From: Defluviitoga tunisiensis
GTDB taxonomy: Bacteria > Thermotogota > Thermotogae > Petrotogales > Petrotogaceae
Assembly (NCBI RefSeq): GCF_000953715.1
Contig: NZ_LN824141.1
Location: 1,738,501-1,802,500 of the forward strand
Length of the DNA: 64,000 nt
Direction: 5' to 3'
Of the stretch, positions 39,112-48,112 are shown one piece after another (within the stretch, counting starts at the first letter, position 1; every line of letters begins with the position of its first letter). A model generated the notes under the pieces. It had not been told where the DNA came from. It ran no database searches and saw only the letters and a program-made list of their open reading frames with translations. The position numbers were made by a program, and so were the translations under genes.

Positions 39112-40215
39112 ATGGCATTTTTTAAAACTGCCTTATTCGAAGGAAAAAATGAAAGAATCAAAGGCATTGAATTCTTTTTGATTATAAGTTACATTTGTTT
39201 GCTGATTATTGGATACTTTGCCATAAAAAGTGCTGTTTTAAATAGTTCTTTAGAAGGAATAGAAAAACAACAACTAATGTGGATGATAATTGGAATTAGT
39301 GGTTTTTTTCTGACAATTTTCATTCCTGAAAGATTAATAAAAATAACCGCACCAATATTATTTTATTTTTCATTCTTTTTGCTAATATTAGTACTTTTCA
39401 TGCCTCCAATTAGTGGTTCTAGAAGATGGATTAGAGTTGGACCTGTTGGATTTCAACCATCTGAACTGTTCAAATTATTTTTACTCATATATTTCAGTTA
39501 TATTTTATCAGAAAAAGACCTAAAAACTTTTTATTTTGCCTCTTTTATTACACTAATCTCCAGTGTTTTGTTGTACAAAGAACCAGATTTTAGTACTACA
39601 GTTATAGTACTTACTACATGGTTTGTTCTTGTTTTCATCTCTGGAAAATTTGAAAAATTGTGGCAATATACATTAGGACTTGGTATAATAAGCGCACCAA
39701 TAATCTTCATGAATATGAAAGAATATCAAAAAGGTAGAATTCTTGGATTTCTATTTCCCGAACAATACACATTAACATATTTTTATAATACAGATCAAGC
39801 AATAAAAGCCATTGGATCAGGTGGATGGTTTGGTAAAGGTTACATGAATGGATACATGAACCTAAGTGGTTCAGTTCCTGAAAGTGAAACTGACTTTATA
39901 CTATCGGTTATTGGAGAAGAATTTGGGTTTATAGGGATATCTTTTATAATATTATTGTATGCCATAATAATTTGGAGACTTTACGTTGGCTATAAAAAAA
40001 GCAACGATCTTTTTTGGAAATACTATTATGTAGGATCCTCTTTTCTCATCTTTTTTCATGTTTTTCAGAATATAGGAATGAATTTAGGATTGCTACCCGT
40101 TACTGGAATCCCTTTGCCTTTAATTTCGTATGGTGGAACCTCTATTTTAACTTTTTCGTTAATCTTGGGTTTAGCTACAAAAGGATTAATGATTGAAAAG
40201 CAAATAACGGGGTGA
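39112..40215 (+). CDS. rodA: RodA/FtsW-type peptidoglycan glycosyltransferase
   Basis: This is a SEDS-family glycan polymerase. The 367-residue protein has about ten membrane helices, SGSRRWIRVGPVGFQPSELF, the loop VPESETDFILSVIGEE and PLPLISYGGTS, all diagnostic. The RodA name fits the length; FtsW cannot be excluded from sequence alone. Its stop overlaps the ftcD ribosome site, starting a plus-strand run to purA. Confidence 0.93.
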   Translation: MAFFKTALFEGKNERIKGIEFFLIISYICLLIIGYFAIKSAVLNSSLEGIEKQQLMWMIIGISGFFLTIFIPERLIKITAPILFYFSFFLLILVLFMPPISGSRRWIRVGPVGFQPSELFKLFLLIYFSYILSEKDLKTFYFASFITLISSVLLYKEPDFSTTVIVLTTWFVLVFISGKFEKLWQYTLGLGIISAPIIFMNMKEYQKGRILGFLFPEQYTLTYFYNTDQAIKAIGSGGWFGKGYMNGYMNLSGSVPESETDFILSVIGEEFGFIGISFIILLYAIIIWRLYVGYKKSNDLFWKYYYVGSSFLIFFHVFQNIGMNLGLLPVTGIPLPLISYGGTSILTFSLILGLATKGLMIEKQITG

Positions 40216-40220
40216 TTTTA

Positions 40221-41129
40221 TTGAAGCTGATAGAAACTTTACCAAACATTAGTGAAGGAAGAAACAGTGAATTAATAAGGCAAATCAAAAACCTAGCTGA
40301 TAACTTTGATAAGGTATGGTTTATTTCCTGTAAAAGTGACGAATATTTTAACAGAAGTTTTATCAGCATCGTTGGAGACATATCAGAAATTGATAGTTTC
40401 CTTTATGAAACTGTAAAAATATGCATAGAAAAAATTGATTTAACCAAACATTCCGGGCATCATCCCAGAATTGGTGCTGTAGACGTAGTTCCTATTGTAC
40501 CTCTAATAGGGGTAAATTTTGAAGAAGCCAACTATTTAGTAGAAAAACTTTCACAAAAAATTTCTAATGATTTTAATTTACCAGTATACCTTTACGAAAA
40601 ATCTGCACGTTATAAAGAAAGACAAAACATAAATAACATAAGAAAAGGTGAATTTGAATTTCTAGAAAAAAAGATGAAACTACCCGAATGGAAACCAGAT
40701 TATGGTCCATCAAAACCTCATCCTACTGCGGGAGCAACAATAATTGGAGTAAGAGACTTTTTAATAACTCTTGATTTTCATATTAACACAACAGATAGAT
40801 GGTTAGCTGAACAGATACAACAAGAATTATCATTATACGCACCAGTTAACGTTTTTTTAATAAGAAAACAAAATGGTAAATTTTCAATTAGTATCAACGC
40901 AAAAGAAGGAGAAATTTCAATTTATTTACTCTACAACCAAGTTCAAAAAGTAATACAACACTTTGGTTGTGAAATAGAAAGGGTTTCACTTCCAACTCCT
41001 ATAACTGGAAAAATCTTTTTAAATTCTTTTAAAACACTAATTGGAAACCTAGATGGAGAGCTATTTACCATAGAAGAAAAATTATTATTGAATAGTCAAC
41101 CATGTAAATCTAAAAACCCAAAAGAATAA
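40221..41129 (+). CDS. ftcD: Glutamate formimidoyltransferase, FtcD N-terminal type
   Basis: This enzyme transfers the formimino group of N-formiminoglutamate to tetrahydrofolate. The protein starts [15 protein letters not shown] when read from TTG 40221, preceded by ggggtga; GTG 40212 is the alternative. [20 protein letters not shown] and [20 protein letters not shown] are family motifs. It ends near residue 303 and lacks the cyclodeaminase half, which would need to be elsewhere. Histidine-degradation genes are not seen nearby, though an amidohydrolase lies at 59 kb. Confidence 0.92.
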   Translation: MKLIETLPNISEGRNSELIRQIKNLADNFDKVWFISCKSDEYFNRSFISIVGDISEIDSFLYETVKICIEKIDLTKHSGHHPRIGAVDVVPIVPLIGVNFEEANYLVEKLSQKISNDFNLPVYLYEKSARYKERQNINNIRKGEFEFLEKKMKLPEWKPDYGPSKPHPTAGATIIGVRDFLITLDFHINTTDRWLAEQIQQELSLYAPVNVFLIRKQNGKFSISINAKEGEISIYLLYNQVQKVIQHFGCEIERVSLPTPITGKIFLNSFKTLIGNLDGELFTIEEKLLLNSQPCKSKNPKE

Positions 41130-41133
41130 AGAA

Positions 41134-41601
41134 ATGACAAGAATAATACTAGTAGGACCTCTAAAAACTAACTATATAATAAATGGTACTAAACAATATT
41201 TAAAATGGATCGGTAAATATGAAAAGGTTCAACTCATTCAACTTCCATTATCTGGAGATTTAAACAAAATACCCGAAAAAGACTATAAAGATAAAGATTT
41301 CGAGAAGATCCAAAAATACCTACCTGATTCATATAATATTGTCTTAGACGAAAATGGAGATAGCTTAACCTCTGTAGAATTTGCAAATCTATATGACAAT
41401 ATAAAAAGCACTTGTGGGAGAAAGTATATCAATTTTATAATCGGTGGACCTTTAGGTCATTCTCAAAAAATTTTTGAATATTCAAACAAAACACTATCTC
41501 TATCAAAACTAACTTTTACTCACGAATTTGCGACATTAATCTTATTAGAACAGCTCTTTAGAATTAACAAAATACTAAATAACGAAAGATATCACTATTA
41601 A
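41134..41601 (+). CDS. rlmH: 23S rRNA (pseudouridine1915-N3)-methyltransferase RlmH
   Basis: RlmH is a SPOUT-fold methyltransferase acting on ribosome helix 69. It has [25 protein letters not shown], and the C-terminal [22 protein letters not shown] segment followed by NERYHY; these are nearly invariant in the family. It has 155 residues and a normal end. It lies 4 nt after ftcD. Confidence 0.96.
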   Translation: MTRIILVGPLKTNYIINGTKQYLKWIGKYEKVQLIQLPLSGDLNKIPEKDYKDKDFEKIQKYLPDSYNIVLDENGDSLTSVEFANLYDNIKSTCGRKYINFIIGGPLGHSQKIFEYSNKTLSLSKLTFTHEFATLILLEQLFRINKILNNERYHY

Positions 41602-41603
41602 CG

Positions 41604-41655
41604 AAAGGAGGAGTGCACACTTAAACTTAAAATATCGACTGTGTGCTAAAAAATA
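41604..41655 (+). promoter_or_regulatory. Structured ribosome-binding region of purA
   Basis: A strong Shine-Dalgarno aaaggagga (41604-41612) is about 42 nt from the likely ATG (41655), too far for direct use. Between them gcacac (41615-41620) can pair with gtgtgc (41641-41646) around a 20-nt loop. Folding brings the effective spacing to about 11 nt. The stem is only 6 bp, so the structure is a hypothesis. Confidence 0.45.
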
Positions 41656-42914
41656 TGGAAAAGATGGCTATTGTTGGTGCTCAATGGGGAGATGAAGGAA
41701 AAGGGAAGGTTGTCAACTACTTTTCTGATAATTATGAGTGGATCGTACGATTTTCTGGGGGAGCAAACGCAGGACATACAATCTACTATCAGAATAAAAA
41801 ATATGTCAATCATATGCTACCCTCAATAAAGCCTAATTCTGACGCAAAAGGTTTTTTAGGTGCTGGAATGGTATTAGATCTAGATAAACTTGTTGACGAG
41901 CTTAATATCCTAGAAAATGATTTTCCGGGTATTTCCTCCCGATTTTATATAGATCTAGAAACATTTCTAGTTCTCCCATGGCACAAAGAAGAAGATGAAA
42001 TTATAGAATCAATGAGAAGAAACCCAATAGGAACAACAAAAAGAGGGATAGGCCCAGCATATACTGACAAAGTATCAAGAGAAGGTATAAAACTATATTA
42101 TTTATTTGATGAAAAATTACTTGAAGACAGACTAGAAAATATATATTACTTAAAACAAAATTACTATGGAAACAAACTAAAAAGCACCAAAGAAGAAGTT
42201 TTTAATTATTTAATCAATGCCAGAAGAAAACTAGAAAAACTCAACGTTAATTATGCTAGTGCAATAGAAATGGGAAAAGTTTTTAGAAGTACATCTGTAT
42301 TATTTGAGGGTGCACAAGGAGTTTTATTAGACCTCGATTTTGGAACCTATCCGTTTGTGACTTCCTCCTCATGTATGGCTCATGGAGTTTCATCAGTTGG
42401 ATTCTCTACCTTTGAGCTTGATAATGTTTATGGAGTGTTAAAAGCATATACCACCCGAGTAGGAGAAGGTCCATTCCCAACCGAGATCTTTGGCGATGAA
42501 GCTGAAGTTCTAAGACAAAAAGGTGGAGAATACGGAGCAACCACAGGAAGACCTCGAAGAATAGGTTGGCTTGACTTACCAGCATTAAGATACGCCAAAA
42601 TTAGATCTGGATTGACTGGTTTAGTAATTACAAAAGCAGACGTTCTTAATGGAATTGAAAAAATAAAGGTGTGTACTAAATATTCAATAAAAGAAGAAAT
42701 CAAAGATATTCCGTCTTCCTCTTATGATTTTTTTGTTGCAAAACCTATTTACGAAGAACTTGATGGCTGGTCAGATACTAATGATATTAATTTTCTAAAA
42801 TTTATATCTTTTATTGAAGAAAAAACTGAAATCGATATTGACTACATCTCATATGGTCCAAAAACTGAAGAAATGTGTACTAAAAATAGTCTTATCTTAA
42901 ACATAAACAAATAA
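41655..42914 (+). CDS. purA: Adenylosuccinate synthetase
   Basis: PurA commits IMP to AMP synthesis using GTP. GAQWGDEGKGKVVNYF, GGANAGHTIY, EGAQGVLLDLDFGTYPFVTSS and TTGRPRRIGWLD are all conserved. About 419 residues from ATG 41655 (MEKMAIVGA); GTG 41643 is possible but the family N-terminus favours the ATG. The gene ends 102 nt before the NAD(P)HX repair gene. Confidence 0.95.
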   Translation: MEKMAIVGAQWGDEGKGKVVNYFSDNYEWIVRFSGGANAGHTIYYQNKKYVNHMLPSIKPNSDAKGFLGAGMVLDLDKLVDELNILENDFPGISSRFYIDLETFLVLPWHKEEDEIIESMRRNPIGTTKRGIGPAYTDKVSREGIKLYYLFDEKLLEDRLENIYYLKQNYYGNKLKSTKEEVFNYLINARRKLEKLNVNYASAIEMGKVFRSTSVLFEGAQGVLLDLDFGTYPFVTSSSCMAHGVSSVGFSTFELDNVYGVLKAYTTRVGEGPFPTEIFGDEAEVLRQKGGEYGATTGRPRRIGWLDLPALRYAKIRSGLTGLVITKADVLNGIEKIKVCTKYSIKEEIKDIPSSSYDFFVAKPIYEELDGWSDTNDINFLKFISFIEEKTEIDIDYISYGPKTEEMCTKNSLILNINK

Positions 42915-43016
42915 TGTACTAATAAACCAATGCTAAAATAAATACAAAGCATCGTATCAAAATCCTCAATCATACAATTCATGCTTGTTAAAATTTTTAA
43001 ATAGAGAGGGATAAAA

Positions 43017-44489
43017 ATGAAAGTAATTACTTCTTCAGAAGCAAAAAAATTAGATGAAGCGACTATATTGAAAGGAATATCTGAAGAAACACTCATGGAA
43101 CAAGCCGCATTTGCTGTAGCTGATGTAGCTGAAACATTTTATCCATTTTCCATTTTAACCGTAGTTGGAAAAGGTAACAATGGTGGAGACGGAATTGCTG
43201 CTGCAAGAATTCTAAAAAATCGGGGATACAATGTTGAACTTTTAATTGTAGGAGATCCTTCCGAAGGAAGTGAAGGCTTTAAAAAACAACTAGAAATAGC
43301 AAACAAGTATGACATAACAACCTATAAATATGGAGAAGAACCCATTGATTATCTATATTATGATCTTATCCTTGATGGACTAATAGGTCTAGGACTAAAA
43401 GGAACAATTAAAGGACAAATGAAAGAAGTAATAGAAAAAATTAATGAATCAAGTGCAAAAATTATATCAATTGACATTCCTTCAGGAATAGATTCTGACA
43501 CAGGAGAAATAAAAGGGGTTGCAGTAAAAGCAGATCAAACAGTTACCTTTGGAGCTCTAAAATTTGGACATCTGCTAAATCCTGGAAAAGAATATTGCGG
43601 TCAAATAAAAGTTGCACCACTTTCCTTTGATATTCAATATCTAAATAGTTTAAACAGAGATTTAATTGACAAAAAAATTTGCAGTACATTACTTCCTAAA
43701 AGACCCGAAGATTCGCATAAATATACATTTGGAACGGTTTTAATACTAGCTGGTAGCTCCAAATATCCTGGTGCCCCTATTCTAAGCGCAATAGGTGCAC
43801 AAAGAAGTGGAGCAGGTTTAGTGAAATTAATAACACCTGGTGACTCCTCTCAAATTTTATCTATTGAACCTTCTATTATCTACAGATCGCTTAAAAAAGA
43901 TTATTTTGAAGAAAAAGATATATCAACTGTTAGACCAGATATTGAAAAAGCTAACGTTATACTTATGGGACCAGGCATGACCGAAAAAGCTATTGATTTT
44001 GTTTTAAAAGTAATAGAAAATTATCTAGACTCAAAGCTTATTTTACTAGATGCAGATGCTATAGTCACTCTAAGAGAAAATGTAAAACTAAATAAAAATT
44101 GTGTAATAACACCACACGTAGGCGAGTTCCAAAAGATATATAAAAATCTAAAGAATGATATATTTTCATTAGAAGACGTTGCAAAAAAAATAAACACCAA
44201 TATAGTTTTTAAATCATCAACTACTATAATTACAGATGGAGTCAAAACTTTTTTTAATGTTGAAGGAAACACAAGCATGGCAAAAGGCGGTTCTGGTGAC
44301 CTATTATCAGGAGTAATAGCGTCATTCATGGCTCAAGGATTAACCCCTCTAGAGGCCTCTATCCTCGGAACATATATCGTATACAAAACTGCCCGAGACT
44401 TATCAATCGACCATACAAGTTACTATGTAACACCCATTCTTATAGCTAACAATATGTACAAAACATTTGCAGAAATAAAAAAATTATAA
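43017..44489 (+). CDS. nnr: Bifunctional NAD(P)H-hydrate epimerase / ADP-dependent (S)-NAD(P)H-hydrate dehydratase
   Basis: This enzyme repairs damaged NADHX and NADPHX. Residues 1-215 are the epimerase (GKGNNGGDGIAAARIL, IPSGIDSDTGE). Residues about 230-490 are the ribokinase-like dehydratase (LAGSSKYPGAPILSA, CVITPHVGEF, AKGGSGDLLSGVIAS). Length and motifs match the fused form described in Thermotoga. A terminator follows. Confidence 0.96.
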   Translation: MKVITSSEAKKLDEATILKGISEETLMEQAAFAVADVAETFYPFSILTVVGKGNNGGDGIAAARILKNRGYNVELLIVGDPSEGSEGFKKQLEIANKYDITTYKYGEEPIDYLYYDLILDGLIGLGLKGTIKGQMKEVIEKINESSAKIISIDIPSGIDSDTGEIKGVAVKADQTVTFGALKFGHLLNPGKEYCGQIKVAPLSFDIQYLNSLNRDLIDKKICSTLLPKRPEDSHKYTFGTVLILAGSSKYPGAPILSAIGAQRSGAGLVKLITPGDSSQILSIEPSIIYRSLKKDYFEEKDISTVRPDIEKANVILMGPGMTEKAIDFVLKVIENYLDSKLILLDADAIVTLRENVKLNKNCVITPHVGEFQKIYKNLKNDIFSLEDVAKKINTNIVFKSSTTIITDGVKTFFNVEGNTSMAKGGSGDLLSGVIASFMAQGLTPLEASILGTYIVYKTARDLSIDHTSYYVTPILIANNMYKTFAEIKKL

Positions 44490-44521
44490 ATATAGCATCA
44501 CCGCTAAAAATTAATCTAAAT

Positions 44522-44548
44522 AAAGACGCCCTTAAAGGGCGTCTTTTA
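44522..44548 (+). terminator. Intrinsic terminator after nnr
   Basis: The stem aaagacgccctt/aagggcgtcttt is followed by T residues. It ends only about 17 nt before the ribosome site of the next gene, so that gene either depends on readthrough or on a promoter within the hairpin region; none is obvious. Confidence 0.85.
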
Positions 44549-44577
44549 AAAATAACTGCTAACAGGAGGCGAGAACA

Positions 44578-45216
44578 ATAGTCTATATAATATCAGGCGC
44601 TGAAAGAAGAAGTTCTTTAGATTTTTACAAAAAAGAAATCCATAAAGCATCATTAACAATAGCATGTGACTCTGGAATAGAAATATATAGAGAGTTGAAT
44701 ATCCCTCCAAATTATCTGATAGGAGATCTGGACTCAGCAAATCCAAAAGACATACAATGGGCTCATGAAAACAAAACAACAATTATAACTTATCCAAGAG
44801 AAAAAGATGAAATTGATACTGAATTAGCCTTAATGTATGTAAAAGAAAAAAACGAAAAAGATGTAGTCATCTCATGCGTATTTGGAAACAGAATAGATCA
44901 AGAAATTGCATCTATATACCTTTTAGCAGAATACATCGAACTAAATCCAGTAATACTTGAAGAAAATGTAAAAGTTGGAATTGTTAATAAAGAAAAAATT
45001 GAAGAAGCAATACCAGGTGAAACATGGTCTATAATAAGAATAGGAGAACCTGTTGAAGGATTAACTTTAGAAGGATTTAAATATCCCCTAACTAATGAAA
45101 ATATTAATAATTTCAAGTCTTTAGGAATAAGCAATCAAGCAATCCAAAATCAAGTAAAAATTACAGTAAATAAAGGAAAAGTTATATATATTAGGTGGAT
45201 TAATTTACAATGGTAA
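44578..45216 (+). CDS. thiN: Thiamine pyrophosphokinase, apparent ATA start codon
   Basis: This enzyme converts thiamine to thiamine pyrophosphate. The conserved N-terminal segments VYIISGAERR and ACDSGIEI, then IGDLDSANP and REKDEIDTELAL (the GDFDS and DxxxTD-type motifs), and FGNRIDQEI, read as one frame. The upstream part, up to the in-frame TAA at 44560, has no ATG, GTG or TTG until 44695, which lies after the DSG motif. An aggagg (44564-44569) sits eight bases before ATA 44578. So either ATA initiates or an original ATG has mutated. The protein would be 212 residues, normal for the family. Confidence 0.85.
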   Translation: MVYIISGAERRSSLDFYKKEIHKASLTIACDSGIEIYRELNIPPNYLIGDLDSANPKDIQWAHENKTTIITYPREKDEIDTELALMYVKEKNEKDVVISCVFGNRIDQEIASIYLLAEYIELNPVILEENVKVGIVNKEKIEEAIPGETWSIIRIGEPVEGLTLEGFKYPLTNENINNFKSLGISNQAIQNQVKITVNKGKVIYIRWINLQW

Positions 45217-45400
45217 ATTTTCAACAGTAAGATAAAAATTCTATGCATGATCAATAGCCAACTACCTTGTTATTAGAATAAAAAATGAAAATATAGTATA
45301 ATAAACCCAAAGAGATAGTATATTTTTTCTCAAAAATAAATTACTAAATAAACACTCTAACCTTAATAGAAAGCAAGAAATAACAGTTAGGAGGAAAGAC

Positions 45401-46012
45401 ATGAGAATCACCAATGCTAAATTAATAAAAACAGTATATGAAGCTAAAGACCTTCCACCCTTAGATAAAAAGGAAATTGCATTCGCAGGAAGATCAAACG
45501 TTGGAAAATCTAGCTTTTTAAATACAGTATTAGGAATAAATGCTGCAAAAGTTAGCTCATCTCCAGGTAAAACTCGTTCTATCAATTATTATTTAGTAAA
45601 CGACATATACTACTTTGTAGACCTACCTGGATATGGTTTTGCAAAGGTTTCAAAACAGGAAAAAGAACGATGGAGCATACTACTTGAAGCATATTTCAAT
45701 CAAAGGCTAAATCTAAATATGGTATTCTTACTATTAGATCATAGACATTTACCTCAAGATTTAGATTATGTAATGATTGAATGGCTTAGAGATTTAGGAA
45801 TACCTTTCATTATTATTTTAACAAAAGTTGACAAACTAAAAACATCCGAAAGAAAAAGAATGCTCGAACAAATAAAAAAAAGCCTGTCTGTCTACGGCGA
45901 TTATATATATATACCTTTCTCATCAAAAACAAAAGAAGGACTAAAAGAAGTTTTAGACCTTTTTTCAAAAATTTTTGGAGAAAGCTCATATAATTCAGAT
46001 ATTGTCAATTGA
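45401..46012 (+). CDS. engB: Ribosome biogenesis GTP-binding protein EngB/YsxC
   Basis: This is an essential GTPase in 50S subunit assembly. FAGRSNVGKSSFLN (G1), SSPGKTRSINYY (G2), FVDLPGYGFAKV (G3), TKVDKL (G4) and FSSKTKEG (G5) are present in 203 residues. taggagg precedes the ATG. The 184-nt gap before it shows nothing beyond a weak TATAAT near 45296. Confidence 0.95.
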   Translation: MRITNAKLIKTVYEAKDLPPLDKKEIAFAGRSNVGKSSFLNTVLGINAAKVSSSPGKTRSINYYLVNDIYYFVDLPGYGFAKVSKQEKERWSILLEAYFNQRLNLNMVFLLLDHRHLPQDLDYVMIEWLRDLGIPFIIILTKVDKLKTSERKRMLEQIKKSLSVYGDYIYIPFSSKTKEGLKEVLDLFSKIFGESSYNSDIVN

Positions 46013-46051
46013 GGGTTAATCAATATATATCCAAAGTGGAGGCGTATAATT

Positions 46052-47881
46052 ATGCTTTTTGAGAGAACAAAAATTATTCCGGGTGAAGTATCATACACAA
46101 ACATCGCTCAAATATTAAACTCCAAATATTTACGAGAATTGATAATCGAGCTAATTAACGATGCAGAAGAATCTCATAGCAGCTTTCAGAGCTTTTTTCA
46201 ATTATTTTTAAAAAACCCAGAAAAAACAGACATTGCTGAAAAGTACGATATTGAACAAATTGTTCAACTACTATTAGCTATCTCAGCTAATACTCTAGAA
46301 AGTCTAGATGCATCTTCTTATTTTAGTTTTCCAAAACTTGTACCGTACCGACAAATTCTAACGTTGTTTATTGAAAACACATTTAATCTGTGGAGATCTA
46401 AGCATAGATTCATGATAAAAAAAGACCCATTCAGTGAAAATCCAAAAACTAGAATTCATAAACAAATAACTCTAGTAAAAAATAATTACGACTTAAAAAG
46501 TTTAGTACTAGAAACATACAGACAAATACTCATCAATGTTTCAGATAAAAGAACTAAAATATTAAGGCAACTACCAAGTGGTGCACAAGCCAATTTTATA
46601 TTAGACAAAATTGACTTTGAACCACAAGCCAAGATTCACAACGCTGATTTCATATACAATATGTACTTTGTTTGGAGTATTATATTAGAACCTCCTGTAA
46701 TCTTCTATACTCGTTCAAACAAACGAAGTGGACTATTCAAGGTAGTAGACAAACCCATTCTACATAAAGTTGATATTAAAAACACTGACGAATGGTTAGT
46801 ATTTCCTATTTATGTCCATACCAAACTTATATATGTTGTAGTTCATAAAGAATACTTTGCCTTAGCTGCAGGACTCGCAAACTTATTTGAATTTGCTAAT
46901 TTTGGAACATTAAATTCCGATAAGCCTGACGGAATATATATTTTCGGTATTGACAAAAGTTTCTTTGAAAACGAAAAAGATTTTAACGGAATAATCTACC
47001 ATGAAGATGACGGAACATATGTAGGACTAGTAGGAAATGACCCTTCCGTTGACTATTTTGGTTACATGAAAAAAATGATTTTAACTATACATAACTTGCT
47101 TGTAATAGACGAAGGTAGACTTCCCATACACGGAGCACTCGCAGAAGTAAAACTAAGAGATAAAACTTCATATAACATAATGCTTGTTGGAGATAGTGGC
47201 GCGGGAAAATCAGAAACAATTGAAGCATTAAACAGAATTAGAGAACAAGTTTCAGAAGTTAACATCATTATAGATGATATGGGTTCCCTAGATATTTTAG
47301 AAGACGGTACTGTTGTTGCATATGGAACTGAAACAGGTGCATTTGTAAGACTCGATGATCTACAACCTGGATATGCATACTCAACTATGGATAGGAGCAT
47401 ATTTATGAACCCACATGAAACAAACGCAAGAGTAATTGTTCCTTATTCAAACTATGAGGAAATAATAAAACCAACTAAAATAGACTTTTTCTTTTATGCA
47501 AACAATTACGAACCTGTTGACGAAAATCATGAAGTAATTGAATTTTTTGAAGACATAGATAAAGCATTGAAAGTATTTTCAAGTGGAACAAGAATTGCTA
47601 AAGGAACCACATCAGAAAAGGGACTAACCCACAGTTACTTTGCAAATCCTTTTGGGGCAGTACAAAGAAAGGACAAACACGAAAAAATTGCTAGAAAATA
47701 CATGGAAGCTATGATGGAAAATGGCGTCAAAGTTGGGACATTACGAACTCAACTAGGAATTAACGGCTTTGAAGAAGAAGGACCTATGATTGCAGCGAAA
47801 ACTCTTCTAAACTATTTAAAAACTAATAATCAAAATAATAAGGACTTTAGAAATGAAGATTTTCTAAAAGTAAGTCTTTGA
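46052..47881 (+). CDS. Large P-loop protein resembling HPr kinase / PEP carboxykinase ATP-binding core
   Basis: The 609-residue protein has no signal peptide. Residues 1-300 have no recognised domain. Around residue 365 begins GALAEVKLRDKTSYNIMLVG followed by Walker A GDSGAGKSE (Lys386) and, 25 residues on, IIIDDMGSL. This pattern is that of HPr kinase (GxSGxGKSE) and, more distantly, ATP-PEP carboxykinase. The C-terminal region GTRIAKGTTSEKGLTHSYFA then a helical tail follow. No HPr or PTS genes are visible. The last dozen residues (DFRNEDFLKVSL) lie in DNA that matches the intergenic repeat flank seen at 60.6 kb. Substrate unknown. Confidence 0.75.
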   Translation: MLFERTKIIPGEVSYTNIAQILNSKYLRELIIELINDAEESHSSFQSFFQLFLKNPEKTDIAEKYDIEQIVQLLLAISANTLESLDASSYFSFPKLVPYRQILTLFIENTFNLWRSKHRFMIKKDPFSENPKTRIHKQITLVKNNYDLKSLVLETYRQILINVSDKRTKILRQLPSGAQANFILDKIDFEPQAKIHNADFIYNMYFVWSIILEPPVIFYTRSNKRSGLFKVVDKPILHKVDIKNTDEWLVFPIYVHTKLIYVVVHKEYFALAAGLANLFEFANFGTLNSDKPDGIYIFGIDKSFFENEKDFNGIIYHEDDGTYVGLVGNDPSVDYFGYMKKMILTIHNLLVIDEGRLPIHGALAEVKLRDKTSYNIMLVGDSGAGKSETIEALNRIREQVSEVNIIIDDMGSLDILEDGTVVAYGTETGAFVRLDDLQPGYAYSTMDRSIFMNPHETNARVIVPYSNYEEIIKPTKIDFFFYANNYEPVDENHEVIEFFEDIDKALKVFSSGTRIAKGTTSEKGLTHSYFANPFGAVQRKDKHEKIARKYMEAMMENGVKVGTLRTQLGINGFEEEGPMIAAKTLLNYLKTNNQNNKDFRNEDFLKVSL

Positions 47882-48090
47882 ATTTATAACGGGTCTAGGG
47901 CGGAGCCCTCTCCCCTCGGTACAAGTACCAAAAAGTTGCAATTGTAAATTATCGTTTTTGAATTTATAACGGTAACAGGGCGGAGCCCTCTCCCCTCGGT
48001 ACAAGTACCAAAAAGTTGCAATTGCAAATTATCGTTTTTGAATTTATAACGGTAACAGGGCGGAGCCCTCTCCCCCTTTGGTACAAGTAG
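47836..48090 (+). repeat. Three tandem copies of the intergenic repeat, 80-nt period
   Basis: Units start at 47881, 47961 and 48041, exactly 80 nt apart. Each has AATTTATAACGG, the AGGGC-GGA-GCCCT hairpin, and (first two) a perfect GGTACAAGTACC; in the third the palindrome is damaged. The intervening gttgcaattg-aaattatcg linker is nearly identical. The first unit's left flank is the 3' end of the upstream coding sequence. Orientation agrees with both neighbouring genes. Minus-strand open frames across the array are artefacts of the repeat. Confidence 0.92.
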
Positions 48091-48112
48091 TAAAACATAG
48101 AGGTGACAACAA

